Shown: positions 33,740-43,734, counted from the first letter of the stretch. The stretch is 64,000 bases of DNA from Acholeplasmataceae bacterium UBA5769 (GCA_002418725.1 DIER01000042.1:13439-77438); one strand, 5' to 3'. Translations and numbers: made by a program. Notes: generated by a model from the sequence alone, not told the origin.

Positions 33740-34009
33740 TTGAACACAAAAGTTAAAAAAATTCCGTTGAGAACGTGTGTCGTCACGAAAGAAGTTTTAC
33801 CAAAGAAATCACTCATTAGAGTCGCAGCGACTAAAGAAGGCGTTGTCTCGATTGATTTAAACGGTAAAGCACCTGGTCGTGGTGCCTATCTCAAACTTGC
33901 TAAAGAAGTTATTCTCTTGGCAAAGAAAAACAAAGCGCTTGACCGTAAACTGGAAACAACCGTTCCGGAAGAGATTTATGAGGAACTCCTGAAACTTACT
34001 CATGAATAA
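33740..34009 (+). CDS. ylxR: YlxR/RnpM RNA-binding protein
   Basis: An 89-residue DUF448 protein with RTCVVTKEVLPKKSLIRVA and GRGAYL, the family's RNA-binding surface. In B. subtilis the protein has been linked to RNase P modulation and global regulation. It uses a TTG start at 33740, correctly spaced from GAGGTGA. It sits between nusA and ylxQ and overlaps the latter by 8 nt. Confidence 0.93.
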   Translation: MNTKVKKIPLRTCVVTKEVLPKKSLIRVAATKEGVVSIDLNGKAPGRGAYLKLAKEVILLAKKNKALDRKLETTVPEEIYEELLKLTHE

Positions 34010-34292
34010 CACACTCGGTTTAGCATATCGCGCAAGAAAAGTTGTTGTGGGTACAGATTTAACCATAAGCTCCTTGCGCATGGGCAAGTTACAACTCATT
34101 TTACTTGCTACAGACGCTTCGCATACAACCAAGAAAAAGGTTTATGATAAAGCAAAATTTTATCAAGTCGAGGTCATCGAAGAATTAACTTCGTTTGACA
34201 TTTCGATGGCATTAGGCAAAGATGACATCAAGGTGATAGGAATAACCGACAGGGGGTTTAGTCAATTATTGATGAGTCAGAGAAGGAAGTGA
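34002..34292 (+). CDS. ylxQ: YlxQ, L7Ae/L30e-family RNA-binding protein
   Basis: A 96-residue L7Ae-like fold protein (NTLGLAYRARKVVVGTDL, LILLATDASHTTKKKVYDKA) that is expected to bind kink-turn RNA. It shares the nusA operon position with other Bacillota. The start overlaps the end of ylxR, indicating translational coupling. Confidence 0.9.
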   Translation: MNNTLGLAYRARKVVVGTDLTISSLRMGKLQLILLATDASHTTKKKVYDKAKFYQVEVIEELTSFDISMALGKDDIKVIGITDRGFSQLLMSQRRK

Positions 34293-34296
34293 TTTT

Positions 34297-36132
34297 ATGC
34301 CTGCAAATAACAAAAAATTTACAAACAAAAGACCGGATAACAGAAAACCACAGGTCACAAAAAAGGAACCTAAAGTACAGGGTGAAAAAATTCTCGTTTA
34401 TAAACCAGAGATGAATGTTTCTCAAGTCGCTGAAGGTTTAGGATTGACCAATGCGTCGATGATTAAACGTTTGATGCAATTAGGTTTAATGGCATCTGTC
34501 AACCAAATCATTGATCGTGATACGATTGAAGTGATTGCGATGGATGAAGGTTATGAAGTGAAAGATGAAGTGATCACCGATGTGACACGCTATGATGAAA
34601 TGTCCGTTGTTGATGATCCGAAAGATATGGTTAAAAGACCACCAATTGTCACAGTTATGGGGCACGTTGACCATGGGAAAACCACGCTGCTAGATGCGAT
34701 TCGTAAATCACGAGTTGTCGAAGGTGAAGCGGGTGGTATCACACAACATATTGGTGCATATCAGGTCATGCGAAATGGTGAAGCCATCACGTTTATTGAT
34801 ACTCCAGGCCATGCCGCATTCACTGAAATGCGTGCCAGAGGTGCGAAAGTTACCGATATCGTTGTTTTAGTTGTCGCAGGGGATGATGGTGTCATGCCAC
34901 AAACCTTAGAAGCACTAGACCATGCAAAGGCAGCGAAAGTGCCCATCATTGTTGCAGTAAACAAGATGGATAAACCACAATCCAATCCAGAACGCGTGAT
35001 GAATGAACTTGCAGAAAGAGATTTGTTGCCAGAAGCATGGGGCGGAAGAACACCTTATGTCATGGTATCTGCGTTGAAAAGACAAGGGATTGACGAACTC
35101 TTAGATGTCATTCAATTAATCAGTGAAATCGAAGAATTCAAAGCAAACCCCAATCGTTTGGCTAAAGGTACCGTCATTGAAGCCTCTCTTGATAAAGGAA
35201 GAGGACCAGTCGCAACCCTCATCATTGAATCTGGGACACTGCATATTGGTGATTATATCGTCATTGGTAACACCTATGGTAAGGTTCGTACCATGACCGA
35301 TGATTTAAAGAAGCGTTACAATGAAGCTGTTCCATCACAACCAATCGAAGTGACTGGTTTAAATGAAGTTCCTCAAGCAGGGGATATCTTCATGGCATTC
35401 ACGGATGAAAGAATCACCAGAGATATTGCACTTGAACGTCAAGCACGTCATCGTGAGAGTGAAGCGAAGATCATGAAGAAAGCATCCCTTGATAAGATGT
35501 TTGGTGAAATGGAATCCACAGAAAAAGAATTAAACATCATCATTAAAGGTGATGTTCAAGGATCGATTGAAGCGTTAAAAAACTTATTAGAAAAGATTAA
35601 TATTGACGGTTTCCACGTGAACGTTGTACGTTCAAGCGTTGGAGCCATTACAGAAAATGATGTCACACTTGCGAGTGCATCACACGCTATCTTGATTGGG
35701 TTTAACGTCAGACCAACCGCAGCGGTTAAGCTGGTTGCTGATCAACAAGGCGTTGAAATTCGCTTATACAACATCATTTACCGTATCCAAGAAGACATTG
35801 AAGCTGCACTTAAAGGCATGCTTGTACCAACATTTGAAGAAATCGTTACTGGTCAAGTTGAAGTACGTGAAACTTTCAAGATTTCAAAGATTGGTACCAT
35901 TGCAGGTTGTTATGTCACCGATGGTGTCATCAAACGTGATGCACTCGTCAGAGTCATCAGAGATGGTATTGTCGTGTATGAAGGAAAACTTGCTTCACTC
36001 AAGCGCTTTAAAGATGACGCTAAAGAAGTTAAACAAGGTTATGAATGTGGTCTTTCCATTGAAAACTTTAACGATTTAAAAAATGGAGATATCATCGAAG
36101 CATCACAGATGAAAGAAGTCGAGGTGGACTAA
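34297..36132 (+). CDS. infB: Translation initiation factor IF-2
   Basis: A 611-residue GTPase that brings initiator fMet-tRNA to the ribosome. After a short basic N-terminus and an IF2-N domain ([16 protein letters not shown]) come G1 GHVDHGKTT (about 121), [13 protein letters not shown] and the C-terminal IF2 domains ending in the tRNA-binding barrel. The N-terminal region is short compared with larger bacterial forms. It starts 4 nt after ylxQ, with AGAAGGAAG as ribosome binding site. Confidence 0.98.
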   Translation: MPANNKKFTNKRPDNRKPQVTKKEPKVQGEKILVYKPEMNVSQVAEGLGLTNASMIKRLMQLGLMASVNQIIDRDTIEVIAMDEGYEVKDEVITDVTRYDEMSVVDDPKDMVKRPPIVTVMGHVDHGKTTLLDAIRKSRVVEGEAGGITQHIGAYQVMRNGEAITFIDTPGHAAFTEMRARGAKVTDIVVLVVAGDDGVMPQTLEALDHAKAAKVPIIVAVNKMDKPQSNPERVMNELAERDLLPEAWGGRTPYVMVSALKRQGIDELLDVIQLISEIEEFKANPNRLAKGTVIEASLDKGRGPVATLIIESGTLHIGDYIVIGNTYGKVRTMTDDLKKRYNEAVPSQPIEVTGLNEVPQAGDIFMAFTDERITRDIALERQARHRESEAKIMKKASLDKMFGEMESTEKELNIIIKGDVQGSIEALKNLLEKINIDGFHVNVVRSSVGAITENDVTLASASHAILIGFNVRPTAAVKLVADQQGVEIRLYNIIYRIQEDIEAALKGMLVPTFEEIVTGQVEVRETFKISKIGTIAGCYVTDGVIKRDALVRVIRDGIVVYEGKLASLKRFKDDAKEVKQGYECGLSIENFNDLKNGDIIEASQMKEVEVD

Positions 36133-36133
36133 C

Positions 36134-36475
36134 ATGTCAATTACGACAGATCGTTTAGCAAGTTTAATTCAAAGAGAATTAGCACCTATTGTTAACACTG
36201 AAGTGAAAGATAAGAGTTTCGGGTACATCAATCTTACCGAAGTCAAAGTAACCAAGGATTTATCTTTTGCAAACATTTACTACACCATTTTGTCTGATGA
36301 ACCCAAAGTGTTAGAGCGTGCAAAAAACGCACTTGAAGATGCAAAGGTTCAAATTCGTATGGAACTTGCAAAGAAAATTAAAAACACACGAAAAATTCCT
36401 GATCTCGTGTTTAAGTATGACGAAGCGCTTGCTTATGGCAACCGTATCGATCGTTTACTTAAGACAATAAAGTAA
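36134..36475 (+). CDS. rbfA: Ribosome-binding factor A
   Basis: A 113-residue KH-like 30S maturation factor with FGYINLTEVKVTKDLSFANIYY and RKIPDLVFKYDEALAYGNRIDRLL, both family hallmarks. It begins 1 nt after infB and ends inside the operon terminator. Confidence 0.96.
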   Translation: MSITTDRLASLIQRELAPIVNTEVKDKSFGYINLTEVKVTKDLSFANIYYTILSDEPKVLERAKNALEDAKVQIRMELAKKIKNTRKIPDLVFKYDEALAYGNRIDRLLKTIK

Positions 36476-36497
36476 CTTCGGTTACTTTTTTTGTCTT
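36461..36497 (+). terminator. Intrinsic terminator of the rimP-rbfA operon
   Basis: The stem AAAGTAAC / GTTACTTT is capped by a TTCG tetraloop and followed by a T-run; an outer AAGACAA / TTGTCTT pairing extends it. The rbfA stop codon is inside the stem. Confidence 0.92.
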
Positions 36498-36530
36498 GTG
36501 ATGATGGTATAATAAAGTAAGGTGAAGTCC

Positions 36531-38843
36531 ATGTTTGCACAAGTCGTTATTGATATTAAACACGAAGAAGTGAATCAGCTTTATGATTATATCATACCTA
36601 AAACTTATGAGGGTTTTTTGTCACGTGGCATGCGTGTCATCGTCCCCTTTGGACACATGGAACGGATGGGTGTTGTCGTATCGATAACAGAGAAAAGCGA
36701 AACAGCAACCAAAGCGATCAAAGATGTGTTGGACATAACACCTTCCATCAATGATGAAGCCTTTCACATGCTCGATGTGATGTCTAAGGGAAGTCCAGAA
36801 CTCATCTCTGCCCTTTATCAAACCGTCATTCCACCAGAACTTTTAGTGAGTTATCAAAAGGTATGTCAAATCATTCATAAAGAATTTATCCCTGAGGATT
36901 TAAAAGAACATTTTAGTCAGAAAGGGATTTGGCGACTCAATTTATCGGATCAAATCTATTATCCAAGATTAAAGCGTCTCAAAGACTTAGGACATGTGTC
37001 CATTGATACCCTACTTCGTGAAAAAAAGACCGAAAAATGGGTGAAATATTACCGGTATAACCCTGATCATCGTTATCAAAAAATAACATTATACCCTGTG
37101 ATAGAAGAGATTAAACATCAAGAAAAAACGTATACGAAAGATGATCTGCTAAGTCTAGGTTTAACAGTGTCGATGATTAAAACGCTGACAAAACATGATG
37201 TGTTCATCGAAGAAGATATAAAACAACAACGTAAGATTCAGCACGTGTTTCACAAGGTCTCTAAAAATCTCACCTTAACACGTGAGCAAAAAGATGCTGT
37301 TGAGGTGATCAACAGTGCAAAAGCATATGAGGTCTTTTTACTCAAAGGCATCACGGGCTCTGGAAAAACAGAAGTCTATATCAAAGCGATTGAGAAAATC
37401 ATTAAAGAACAGGGACGTGCCTTGGTGCTTGTTCCTGAAATTCATTTGATCGCGCAAATGGCTCAAGAACTTACCTCACGTTTTGATAGAGTAGCCATCT
37501 ATCACTCTGGATTATCAAAAGGTGAGCGCTATGATCAATATCAAATGATAATTCAAGGTGAAGCAGACGTCATTTTAGGAACGAGAAGTGCTGTTTTTTT
37601 ACCCATCGATGGGCTAAAACTTATCGTGATGGATGAAGAGCACGATCAGTCATATATCCAAAAAGAAGGGGTTTATTACGATACGAAAGAACTCGTGTTA
37701 TCACGTGCTAAATTTCTTAACATTCCGCTTATTTTAGGCTCAGCAACACCTTCAGTTCTTTCTATGTATCAAGCAAATCAAAACGTATATAAAAAACTTG
37801 AACTCACAGAAAGACCACATGCCATCAGTTTGCCAAAATTGACATTGGTCGATATGAAGGAAGAACTTAAAGAAAAACATTATCACATGTTATCAAGACC
37901 TTTGATTCAAGGGATTGAAGAAAGACTAGAACGTAAGGAACAAACCATACTGTTTCTCAACCGAAAGGGCTACGCGCCATTTGTGATGTGTAGGTCTTGT
38001 GGCAGTGTCCCAAGATGCGAGCATTGTGACGTATCCTTGACGTTTTACAAGGATAAAAAAATTTTAAAATGCCCTTATTGTGGCTACGAGAAAACCTTTG
38101 ATGCAACCTGTCAGACATGTGGTGAACCCAAGATGAAAGAGGTTGGCGCAGGTGTTGAATACGTTGAAGAACAGGTGAAAAAACGTTTTCCACAAGCCAG
38201 AGTGCTTCGTATGGATCAATCGGTGATGAAAACCAAACATGCGCATGAGTTGATCTGGCATGAATTTCAACAAGCGGATGCGGATATATTGATTGGTACC
38301 CAAATGGTTTCAAAGGGGCTGGATTTTCCCAAAGTCACTTTGGTAGGTGTTTTATTGGCAGATATGTTATTCAATATACCATCCTTTCAAAGCAGTGAGA
38401 AAGCCTACATGTTACTCACGCAAGTGACAGGTCGCTCAGGCAGAGCACTGAAGGGTGAAGCCATCATACAAGGCTATGATTTAAATCATTTCTCAATCAG
38501 AAGTCTTGAAAAACCTGATGAATTCTTTTATAAAGAAGCTCTTTATCAGCGTAAGTTGTTGCAGTATCCCCCCTATGTTCAGACATCACAATTACTCTTT
38601 ACTGGACTCAGTTTTCTGCAAACATACCAGCGTGCTTTTTTAATGAAAAAAGAATTAGAAAAACAAGGTTGGACTGTGCTTGGTCCAGCACAAGCGATGA
38701 TTAAAAAAATCAAAGATCATTACCGATTTACTTTAACACTAAAATATCAAAAACAAAGTCTAGATCAACTCTTTGAGCTGATGAACAGGTTGAAAACACC
38801 TGACATCACCATAGCGTTTCTTCCGACACTCGATATATGGTAG
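36531..38843 (+). CDS. priA: Primosomal protein N' (replication restart helicase)
   Basis: A 770-residue superfamily 2 helicase that reloads the replisome at stalled forks. It has the N-terminal 3' DNA-binding domain (FAQVVIDIKHEEVNQLYDY), Walker A GITGSGKTE (about 272), DEEH (about 367), and an eight-cysteine zinc module (CRSCGSVPRCEHC … CPYCG … CQTCG) inserted in the helicase core. ATG 36531 is chosen over GTG 36522, which is part of its AAGGTGA ribosome binding site. fmt follows after 7 nt. Confidence 0.96.
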   Translation: MFAQVVIDIKHEEVNQLYDYIIPKTYEGFLSRGMRVIVPFGHMERMGVVVSITEKSETATKAIKDVLDITPSINDEAFHMLDVMSKGSPELISALYQTVIPPELLVSYQKVCQIIHKEFIPEDLKEHFSQKGIWRLNLSDQIYYPRLKRLKDLGHVSIDTLLREKKTEKWVKYYRYNPDHRYQKITLYPVIEEIKHQEKTYTKDDLLSLGLTVSMIKTLTKHDVFIEEDIKQQRKIQHVFHKVSKNLTLTREQKDAVEVINSAKAYEVFLLKGITGSGKTEVYIKAIEKIIKEQGRALVLVPEIHLIAQMAQELTSRFDRVAIYHSGLSKGERYDQYQMIIQGEADVILGTRSAVFLPIDGLKLIVMDEEHDQSYIQKEGVYYDTKELVLSRAKFLNIPLILGSATPSVLSMYQANQNVYKKLELTERPHAISLPKLTLVDMKEELKEKHYHMLSRPLIQGIEERLERKEQTILFLNRKGYAPFVMCRSCGSVPRCEHCDVSLTFYKDKKILKCPYCGYEKTFDATCQTCGEPKMKEVGAGVEYVEEQVKKRFPQARVLRMDQSVMKTKHAHELIWHEFQQADADILIGTQMVSKGLDFPKVTLVGVLLADMLFNIPSFQSSEKAYMLLTQVTGRSGRALKGEAIIQGYDLNHFSIRSLEKPDEFFYKEALYQRKLLQYPPYVQTSQLLFTGLSFLQTYQRAFLMKKELEKQGWTVLGPAQAMIKKIKDHYRFTLTLKYQKQSLDQLFELMNRLKTPDITIAFLPTLDIW

Positions 38844-38850
38844 GTGAATA

Positions 38851-39783
38851 ATGAACATTATCTTTATGGGAACACCCCAATTTGCAGTACCTATTCTTGA
38901 AATGTTACACCAAGAGCACCACGTGCTGATGGTTGTCACACAACCCGATAAGGCGGTAGGAAGAAAAAAAGTACTTACCGCATCTCCAGTGAAAGAGAAA
39001 GCGCTAGCCCTTTCGCTTCCCGTGTTTCAGCCTGTCAAATTAAAAGAGAATTATCAACCCATTTTAGATGTAAAACCAGATCTCTTAATCACTGCAGCGT
39101 ACGGTCAAATGCTACCTAATACGCTATTGGATCAAGTGAAAGCCATCAATGTTCACGGCTCTCTTTTACCAAAGTATCGCGGTGGTGCCCCCATTCAATA
39201 TGCCCTTTTTGATGGTTTAAGAGAAACCGGTATTACCATCATGTATATGGCATACAAGATGGATTCCGGTGATATCATCAGACAACGCGCACTTTCTATT
39301 TTTGAAAACGATCATTACGGCTCTTTATCAGAACGTCTTTCATATTTGGGTAGAGATCTTTTAAAAGAAGTGTTGAACGAGATGAAACAACATGACATTT
39401 CATCCTACCCGCAAGATGAATCAAAAGTGACGTTCGCCTACACGTTAAAACCAGCCGATGAAATCATCCATTTTCATACAACCACAGAGGCGATCATAAA
39501 TAAAATACGAGGATTAACACCAGAACCAGGTGCAACTGTCTCGATTAAAAACACGACACTGAAGTTTTATCGGGCACAAAAAAGTGATATAATAGACAAA
39601 GAAGCAGTCCCTGGAACTGTCCTCATGGCTAAAAAGAAATTAGTGATTCGAACGCTTGATGGGGCTATTGAGATTCTAGAGATTCAAGCACCAGGGAAAA
39701 AAATCATGCCTATCAAGGATTTTTTAAACGGTCAACAACTATTAAACGAAGGTGACGTCTTCGAAGAAAGGAAGTATTTCTAA
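38851..39783 (+). CDS. fmt: Methionyl-tRNA formyltransferase
   Basis: A 310-residue enzyme that formylates initiator Met-tRNA using 10-formyltetrahydrofolate. The catalytic region contains NVHGSLLPKYRGGAPIQ and TGITIMYMAYKMDSGDI, followed by the C-terminal tRNA-binding barrel. The order priA-fmt is typical of Bacillota. The next gene begins within the stop codon (TAATG). Confidence 0.97.
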   Translation: MNIIFMGTPQFAVPILEMLHQEHHVLMVVTQPDKAVGRKKVLTASPVKEKALALSLPVFQPVKLKENYQPILDVKPDLLITAAYGQMLPNTLLDQVKAINVHGSLLPKYRGGAPIQYALFDGLRETGITIMYMAYKMDSGDIIRQRALSIFENDHYGSLSERLSYLGRDLLKEVLNEMKQHDISSYPQDESKVTFAYTLKPADEIIHFHTTTEAIINKIRGLTPEPGATVSIKNTTLKFYRAQKSDIIDKEAVPGTVLMAKKKLVIRTLDGAIEILEIQAPGKKIMPIKDFLNGQQLLNEGDVFEERKYF

Positions 39784-40358
39784 TGGGAGATAAAGATACA
39801 AAGAAGAAGATTATTTATACCAGACAAGAAATGTTTGAACTTAACAAAAAGATTTTACAAAAGCGCGGTGTTTCGATTGATGCCATCGCAGAAATCAGTT
39901 ATAAACAACAATCTCGCTACTCAGATAACGTGTCACGTGAGTTATGTGTGGAATCTGTTGAAAAGATCTTATCACTACGTGATGTTTTTCATCATGTTCA
40001 ATTGGCTTGTGAAATCGATCGCCTTGCTGAAGAAGGTATGTTTCAAGGTCCTATTCAAGAAATCATTTATCAAGATTTAGGTTTATTTGGTATTGATGAA
40101 ACCATGGGGTTAGACGTTTCAGGTCTTTATGGAACGATTGGACAAACCAATTTTGGTGACATAGATGTCAATAAACACGGTATTGTGAAACGCTTAAACG
40201 ATGCGGGGAAAGAAGATGGCATTTGCCATACTTTCTTAGATGACATTGTCGGTGCGATTGCAGCTGCTGCATCAACCCGTGTTGCACAAGTTTTAAATGA
40301 AGAAATTGCCAATGAAGAAGTTGGCGTGAAACGCTTTAGTATTTTTGATATTGAGTGA
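39783..40358 (+). CDS. PgpA/YutG-type phosphatidylglycerophosphatase-like protein
   Basis: A 191-residue soluble protein matching B. subtilis YutG, a member of the PgpA family without membrane helices. Diagnostic stretches are LCVESVEKILSLRDVFHHV, EIDRLAEEGMFQGPIQEII, YGTIGQTNFGDIDVNKHGI and the highly conserved C-terminal HTFLDDIVGAIAAAASTRVA. PgpA enzymes dephosphorylate phosphatidylglycerophosphate to phosphatidylglycerol, but the soluble YutG group has less certain function. It is coupled to fmt and probably cotranscribed with the following membrane protein. Confidence 0.85.
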   Translation: MGDKDTKKKIIYTRQEMFELNKKILQKRGVSIDAIAEISYKQQSRYSDNVSRELCVESVEKILSLRDVFHHVQLACEIDRLAEEGMFQGPIQEIIYQDLGLFGIDETMGLDVSGLYGTIGQTNFGDIDVNKHGIVKRLNDAGKEDGICHTFLDDIVGAIAAAASTRVAQVLNEEIANEEVGVKRFSIFDIE

Positions 40359-40366
40359 GTGGTGGC

Positions 40367-41674
40367 GTGAAAAAAAGATTACGGGATAAAATGAATGTCA
40401 AAGTACTCGGTAAAGGTATTTTTGCCAAGTACTTTGGTTTTGAACAAGGCGTCGATATCACAGATGATGTTGCCGTTCTTTTTCGTCGTAACGTTGTCAT
40501 AAAAAACATCGTCTTCGTCTCAAACTTAATGTATTCCGTCATTCTCTTTTTGTTATCTTTATCGACCAGAGATCAGGTGAGTGATTGGATCGTCACATTC
40601 ATCGCATTTCCATTAACATACGTGATCAATAAATTTCTTAAAAAATTGATTAACATGGATCCACACGATAAAACCAAACAATCGGTTGCCATGTATGTTT
40701 CAGCTTTTTATATCTTTTTCTCATCGATTTTAATATATGCTCGATTATATCAAAGAGAATATTTTGAAACAGCAGCATACATCTTAATGTATTACGCGAT
40801 TGTCGTTATTTCTCTTTATCAAGAACGTAAATTGTTATCCTCGTCTTTTCAAGGACTGCTTGCACTCTTAACCGTCATTCATTTTATATGGACCTATAAC
40901 ATTCAAAAATTGGTTAATGGCGAAAGTATTGTTCAGTTTTTACCAAGATTTGTTACACTTCCTGAGTTTAGTGATATTTTACTGCGTACCCTACTCTTTA
41001 TTTTGTTCTATTTTGTTGTCTATGCGATTGTTTCTATGGGGCAGTACATGCAAGAAGAACGTAAAAAAGAGCTGATTAAAAGACGTCAAGTTCAAGGTGA
41101 TTTCTCACACATCGTGGGTGATTTGTTCTCCGTCGTCTTTTCAAGCAGTTATTCTTTAATGGAGAAAAGACATGCATCTCAGGTCCAACAAATGAGTGAA
41201 AAACTCGCAGACTATTATGGCATGAGCTATGAAAAAATTAAAGTCTTGAATGAGTATGCGTTAATTCATTTGAAATACAACGAAATTAAAAACATGTTAA
41301 GTGACATGAACACTTTTAGTGAACAGTCTTATGATGTCTTAAAAGAAAAAACAGAACTGGGTTCAAAGATTGCAAAACGCATGCAGTTGGCACAAAAGTG
41401 TGAAGATATTGCAAGAGCACACATTGAAGATACCGCTAACGATAATTTCTTAAAAGAAATGTTACTTATCCAACCAGAGATTGAATCTCAGATCATTTTA
41501 CTCTCAGATTTATACATCACCATGCGTGGCCCTAAGCCATACAAAAGACCGATGGCACATTCGATTGTCTTCAAAGCTTTTCAATCGGATTTAGGGTATT
41601 ATTTTGATCATGATTTAAAGGAAAGATTTTTAAAGTTTCACGATGAATTTGCTGAAATGTATAACAATTTCTAA
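40367..41674 (+). CDS. Six-helix membrane protein with degenerate HD-GYP-like domain
   Basis: About 435 residues. Six transmembrane helices (about residues 38-240) are followed by a cytoplasmic helical domain. That domain aligns with HD-GYP in outline: SLMEKRHASQVQQMSEKLADYYGMSYEKIKVLNEYALIHL corresponds to the helix pair that should hold HSxRV and HDxGK. The metal ligands are lost (ASQV for HSxRV, HLKYN for HDIGK), and no GYP loop is apparent. The layout recalls 7TM-HD phosphodiesterases but catalysis is unlikely. The start is uncertain: GTG 40367 is preferred over GTG 40355 since GAGTGGTGG precedes it. It follows the YutG-like gene directly. Confidence 0.6.
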   Translation: MKKRLRDKMNVKVLGKGIFAKYFGFEQGVDITDDVAVLFRRNVVIKNIVFVSNLMYSVILFLLSLSTRDQVSDWIVTFIAFPLTYVINKFLKKLINMDPHDKTKQSVAMYVSAFYIFFSSILIYARLYQREYFETAAYILMYYAIVVISLYQERKLLSSSFQGLLALLTVIHFIWTYNIQKLVNGESIVQFLPRFVTLPEFSDILLRTLLFILFYFVVYAIVSMGQYMQEERKKELIKRRQVQGDFSHIVGDLFSVVFSSSYSLMEKRHASQVQQMSEKLADYYGMSYEKIKVLNEYALIHLKYNEIKNMLSDMNTFSEQSYDVLKEKTELGSKIAKRMQLAQKCEDIARAHIEDTANDNFLKEMLLIQPEIESQIILLSDLYITMRGPKPYKRPMAHSIVFKAFQSDLGYYFDHDLKERFLKFHDEFAEMYNNF

Positions 41675-41693
41675 TCTTTTAAACTCGTTTTGG

Positions 41694-41722
41694 TTGACAT
41701 TCTACGATTCTTCATGTAATAT
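41694..41722 (+). promoter_or_regulatory. Promoter of the SAM riboswitch / metK
   Basis: Consensus TTGACA (41694-41699), 17-nt spacer with a TG just before the -10, and TAATAT (41717-41722), about 30 nt upstream of the aptamer. Confidence 0.85.
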
Positions 41723-41752
41723 AAATCAGGATTACAATTTCATTTAGTTTCA

Positions 41753-41848
41753 CTTATTCAGAGCTACCGAGGCTAGTGACCGAAGACGTAGCAGCAACCT
41801 ATTTAAATTAGGTGCTAAGTACGAGGGGTTAAGTGACCCATCAATAAG
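41753..41848 (+). promoter_or_regulatory. SAM-I (S-box) riboswitch aptamer, variant core
   Basis: The element opens with CTTATTCAGAG and closes with AATAAG, which pair as P1. In between are GCAGCAACC, then AGGTGCTAAGTAC, matching the SAM-I blocks GGCAACC and GGTGCyAAwTCC. The usual GGGAnTGGCCC/TGAAACCC segment is replaced by GGCTAGTGACCGAAGACGTAGC, whose GCTA/TAGC ends can still pair. It sits between a consensus promoter and an intrinsic terminator directly before metK, so SAM would end transcription of its own synthase. Confidence 0.87.
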
Positions 41849-41869
41849 GACGAATTCCATTGACCTATG

Positions 41870-41899
41870 GTGTTTCTCCTTGGAGAAGCACTTTTTTTT
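41870..41899 (+). terminator. SAM-riboswitch-controlled terminator
   Basis: Stem GTGTTTCTC / GAGAAGCAC (one wobble), loop CTTG, then T8. TCCTT (41877-41881) can alternatively pair with AAGGA (41846-41850) at the 3' edge of P1, giving an antiterminator when SAM is low. Confidence 0.88.
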
Positions 41900-41916
41900 G
41901 AAAGAGAGGATATATC

Positions 41917-43065
41917 ATGTTTAGATTATTTAGTAGTGAATCCGTCACTGAAGGGCATCCAGATAAAGTAGCTGATTACATATCGGATGCAATCTTAGAT
42001 GCCGCATTAGAACAAGATTCAGAATCACGTGTTGCCTGTGAGACAGCAGTGACCACCGATTATGCCCTTTTGTTTGGTGAAATCACCTCCAAAGCAACCA
42101 TTGATTTCAACAAAGTCGTTCGAGATGCCATCAATCACATTGGTTATAACAAAAAAGAATATGGCTACAATGCCGAAGATGTCGTTATTGACGTGAAGAT
42201 TAAACCACAATCACCAGATATTGCACTTGGTGTTGATGAAAAAGAAAATAAAGAACAAGGCGCTGGTGACCAGGGGCTTATGTTTGGTTATGCAACCAAT
42301 GAAACGATCACCTTAATGCCACTTCCCATTTATTTAGCACATCGTCTATCAGAACGTTTAAGTCATGTTCGAAAAGAAAATATCATACCAGGTCTTCGTC
42401 CTGATGGAAAAACTCAAGTGACAGTAGCCTATAATGAAAAAAATCAACCTGCCTTTATCCATACGGTTGTTTTATCGACGCAACATGATGAATCATGGAC
42501 ACAAGAAGCGCTACACCAAGAAATAATGAAACATGTGATTTCTCCTGTACTAAAGGGTTATGATACAACCGAAACAGTTTATCAAATCAATCCTACAGGA
42601 CGCTTTGTGATCGGTGGTCCACACGGTGATGCAGGTTTAACAGGAAGAAAGATTATCGTTGACACCTATGGTGGTTATGCACGCCATGGTGGCGGTGCAT
42701 TCTCAGGTAAAGACGCATCCAAAGTAGATCGAAGTGCTGCCTACATGGCGCGCTATATCGCTAAAAACATCGTGGGTTCTGGTGTCGCAGATCAATGTGA
42801 AATTCAGATTGCATATGCGATTGGTATCGCAAAACCAGTGTCACTTCGCATTGATACCTTTGGTACAGAGCGTGTAGCACTTGACATGATTTATGATGCG
42901 GTTAATCAGAACTTTGATCTTCGTCCATCAGCCATCATTAAGACCTTACAACTCAAGCGTCCTATCTTCAAAAAAACGGCTAACTACGGCCATTTTGGCA
43001 GAGAAGATGAAGCATTCAGTTGGGAAAAATGTGATCGTATGGATATCTTTAGAAAACTCTTATAA
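41917..43065 (+). CDS. metK: S-adenosylmethionine synthase
   Basis: A 382-residue enzyme making SAM from methionine and ATP. Visible are [37 protein letters not shown], the P-loop-like [20 protein letters not shown] and [19 protein letters not shown]. It is full length, preceded by AGAGAGGATAT and under a SAM riboswitch. Confidence 0.98.
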   Translation: MFRLFSSESVTEGHPDKVADYISDAILDAALEQDSESRVACETAVTTDYALLFGEITSKATIDFNKVVRDAINHIGYNKKEYGYNAEDVVIDVKIKPQSPDIALGVDEKENKEQGAGDQGLMFGYATNETITLMPLPIYLAHRLSERLSHVRKENIIPGLRPDGKTQVTVAYNEKNQPAFIHTVVLSTQHDESWTQEALHQEIMKHVISPVLKGYDTTETVYQINPTGRFVIGGPHGDAGLTGRKIIVDTYGGYARHGGGAFSGKDASKVDRSAAYMARYIAKNIVGSGVADQCEIQIAYAIGIAKPVSLRIDTFGTERVALDMIYDAVNQNFDLRPSAIIKTLQLKRPIFKKTANYGHFGREDEAFSWEKCDRMDIFRKLL

Positions 43066-43135
43066 AATAAGATTTAAAGCATCAAAATTAAGCGTATGTG
43101 ATATTCATTAAAGTTACAAGAAGGGGGAGCATCTC

Positions 43136-43684
43136 ATGCCGACACCAATCATCATCTTTATAGCGATGGCTTTTGTATCAAGCATGATCATCGGATGGAC
43201 CATCTCAATGATCCATCATTTTAAACGTATGGTTATCACCATTGATCAAGCAGAATCTGCCATCGATGTTGCACTCATGGAACGGTTTGAAATGTATGCG
43301 TTGTTGCTTGACTTGATGCAGTCATATGTTCATAAACAAGCACAACTTTTTTCCATCAAAAAATTAGAACAACCAACATCGATCAGTGAAAGACAAGCTT
43401 TTACTGAACGTCTATCCGAAGGATTGAAAACACTTCAAGAGGTTATCGAAAAAACCCCTGAACTTAAATCATCTGAATCCATCATGAAGCTACAAGATGA
43501 CGTGATCGAAAATGAGGAAAATCTATCAGCAGCATGTCGAATTTATAACGCAAATGTTTCTTATTACAACCAAAAAGTCATCGTTTTTCCAAGTGCTATG
43601 ATTGCGCGTTGGAAGAACCATGTCAAACGACCTTTTTTCGAAGTTCACGTAAATAACAAAATCGAAGTTCATCACCATGCATAA
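43136..43684 (+). CDS. LemA-family membrane-anchored protein
   Basis: A 182-residue protein with one N-terminal transmembrane helix (about 4-26) and an all-helical outer/inner domain. The LemA signature is near the end: ACRIYNANVSYYNQKVIVFPSAMIA, with the NxxVxxFP core. The C-terminus ends in IEVHHHA. LemA proteins are widespread and of unclear function. It has a good AAGGGGGAG ribosome binding site and a terminator of its own. Confidence 0.85.
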   Translation: MPTPIIIFIAMAFVSSMIIGWTISMIHHFKRMVITIDQAESAIDVALMERFEMYALLLDLMQSYVHKQAQLFSIKKLEQPTSISERQAFTERLSEGLKTLQEVIEKTPELKSSESIMKLQDDVIENEENLSAACRIYNANVSYYNQKVIVFPSAMIARWKNHVKRPFFEVHVNNKIEVHHHA

Positions 43685-43704
43685 GATTTAAAGTTCATAT
43701 GCTT

Positions 43705-43734
43705 AAGGGGCCCTATCGGGGTCCTTCTTTTTTT
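43705..43734 (+). terminator. Intrinsic terminator of the lemA-like gene
   Basis: Stem AAGGGGCCC / GGGGTCCTT (one G-G mismatch and one wobble), loop TATC, then TCTTTTTTT. Confidence 0.8.

Noticed and set aside
35696..36079. Second plus-strand frame of 127 codons inside infB
   Set aside because: It lies in another frame of the conserved IF-2 C-terminal domains and lacks a ribosome binding site.
41753..41848. T-box or SMK-box identity for the metK leader
   Set aside because: The T-box AGGGTGGNACCGCG block is absent, and the SAM-I landmarks (CTTAT…AGAG, GCAACC, GGTGCTAA, closing AATAAG) are present in order.
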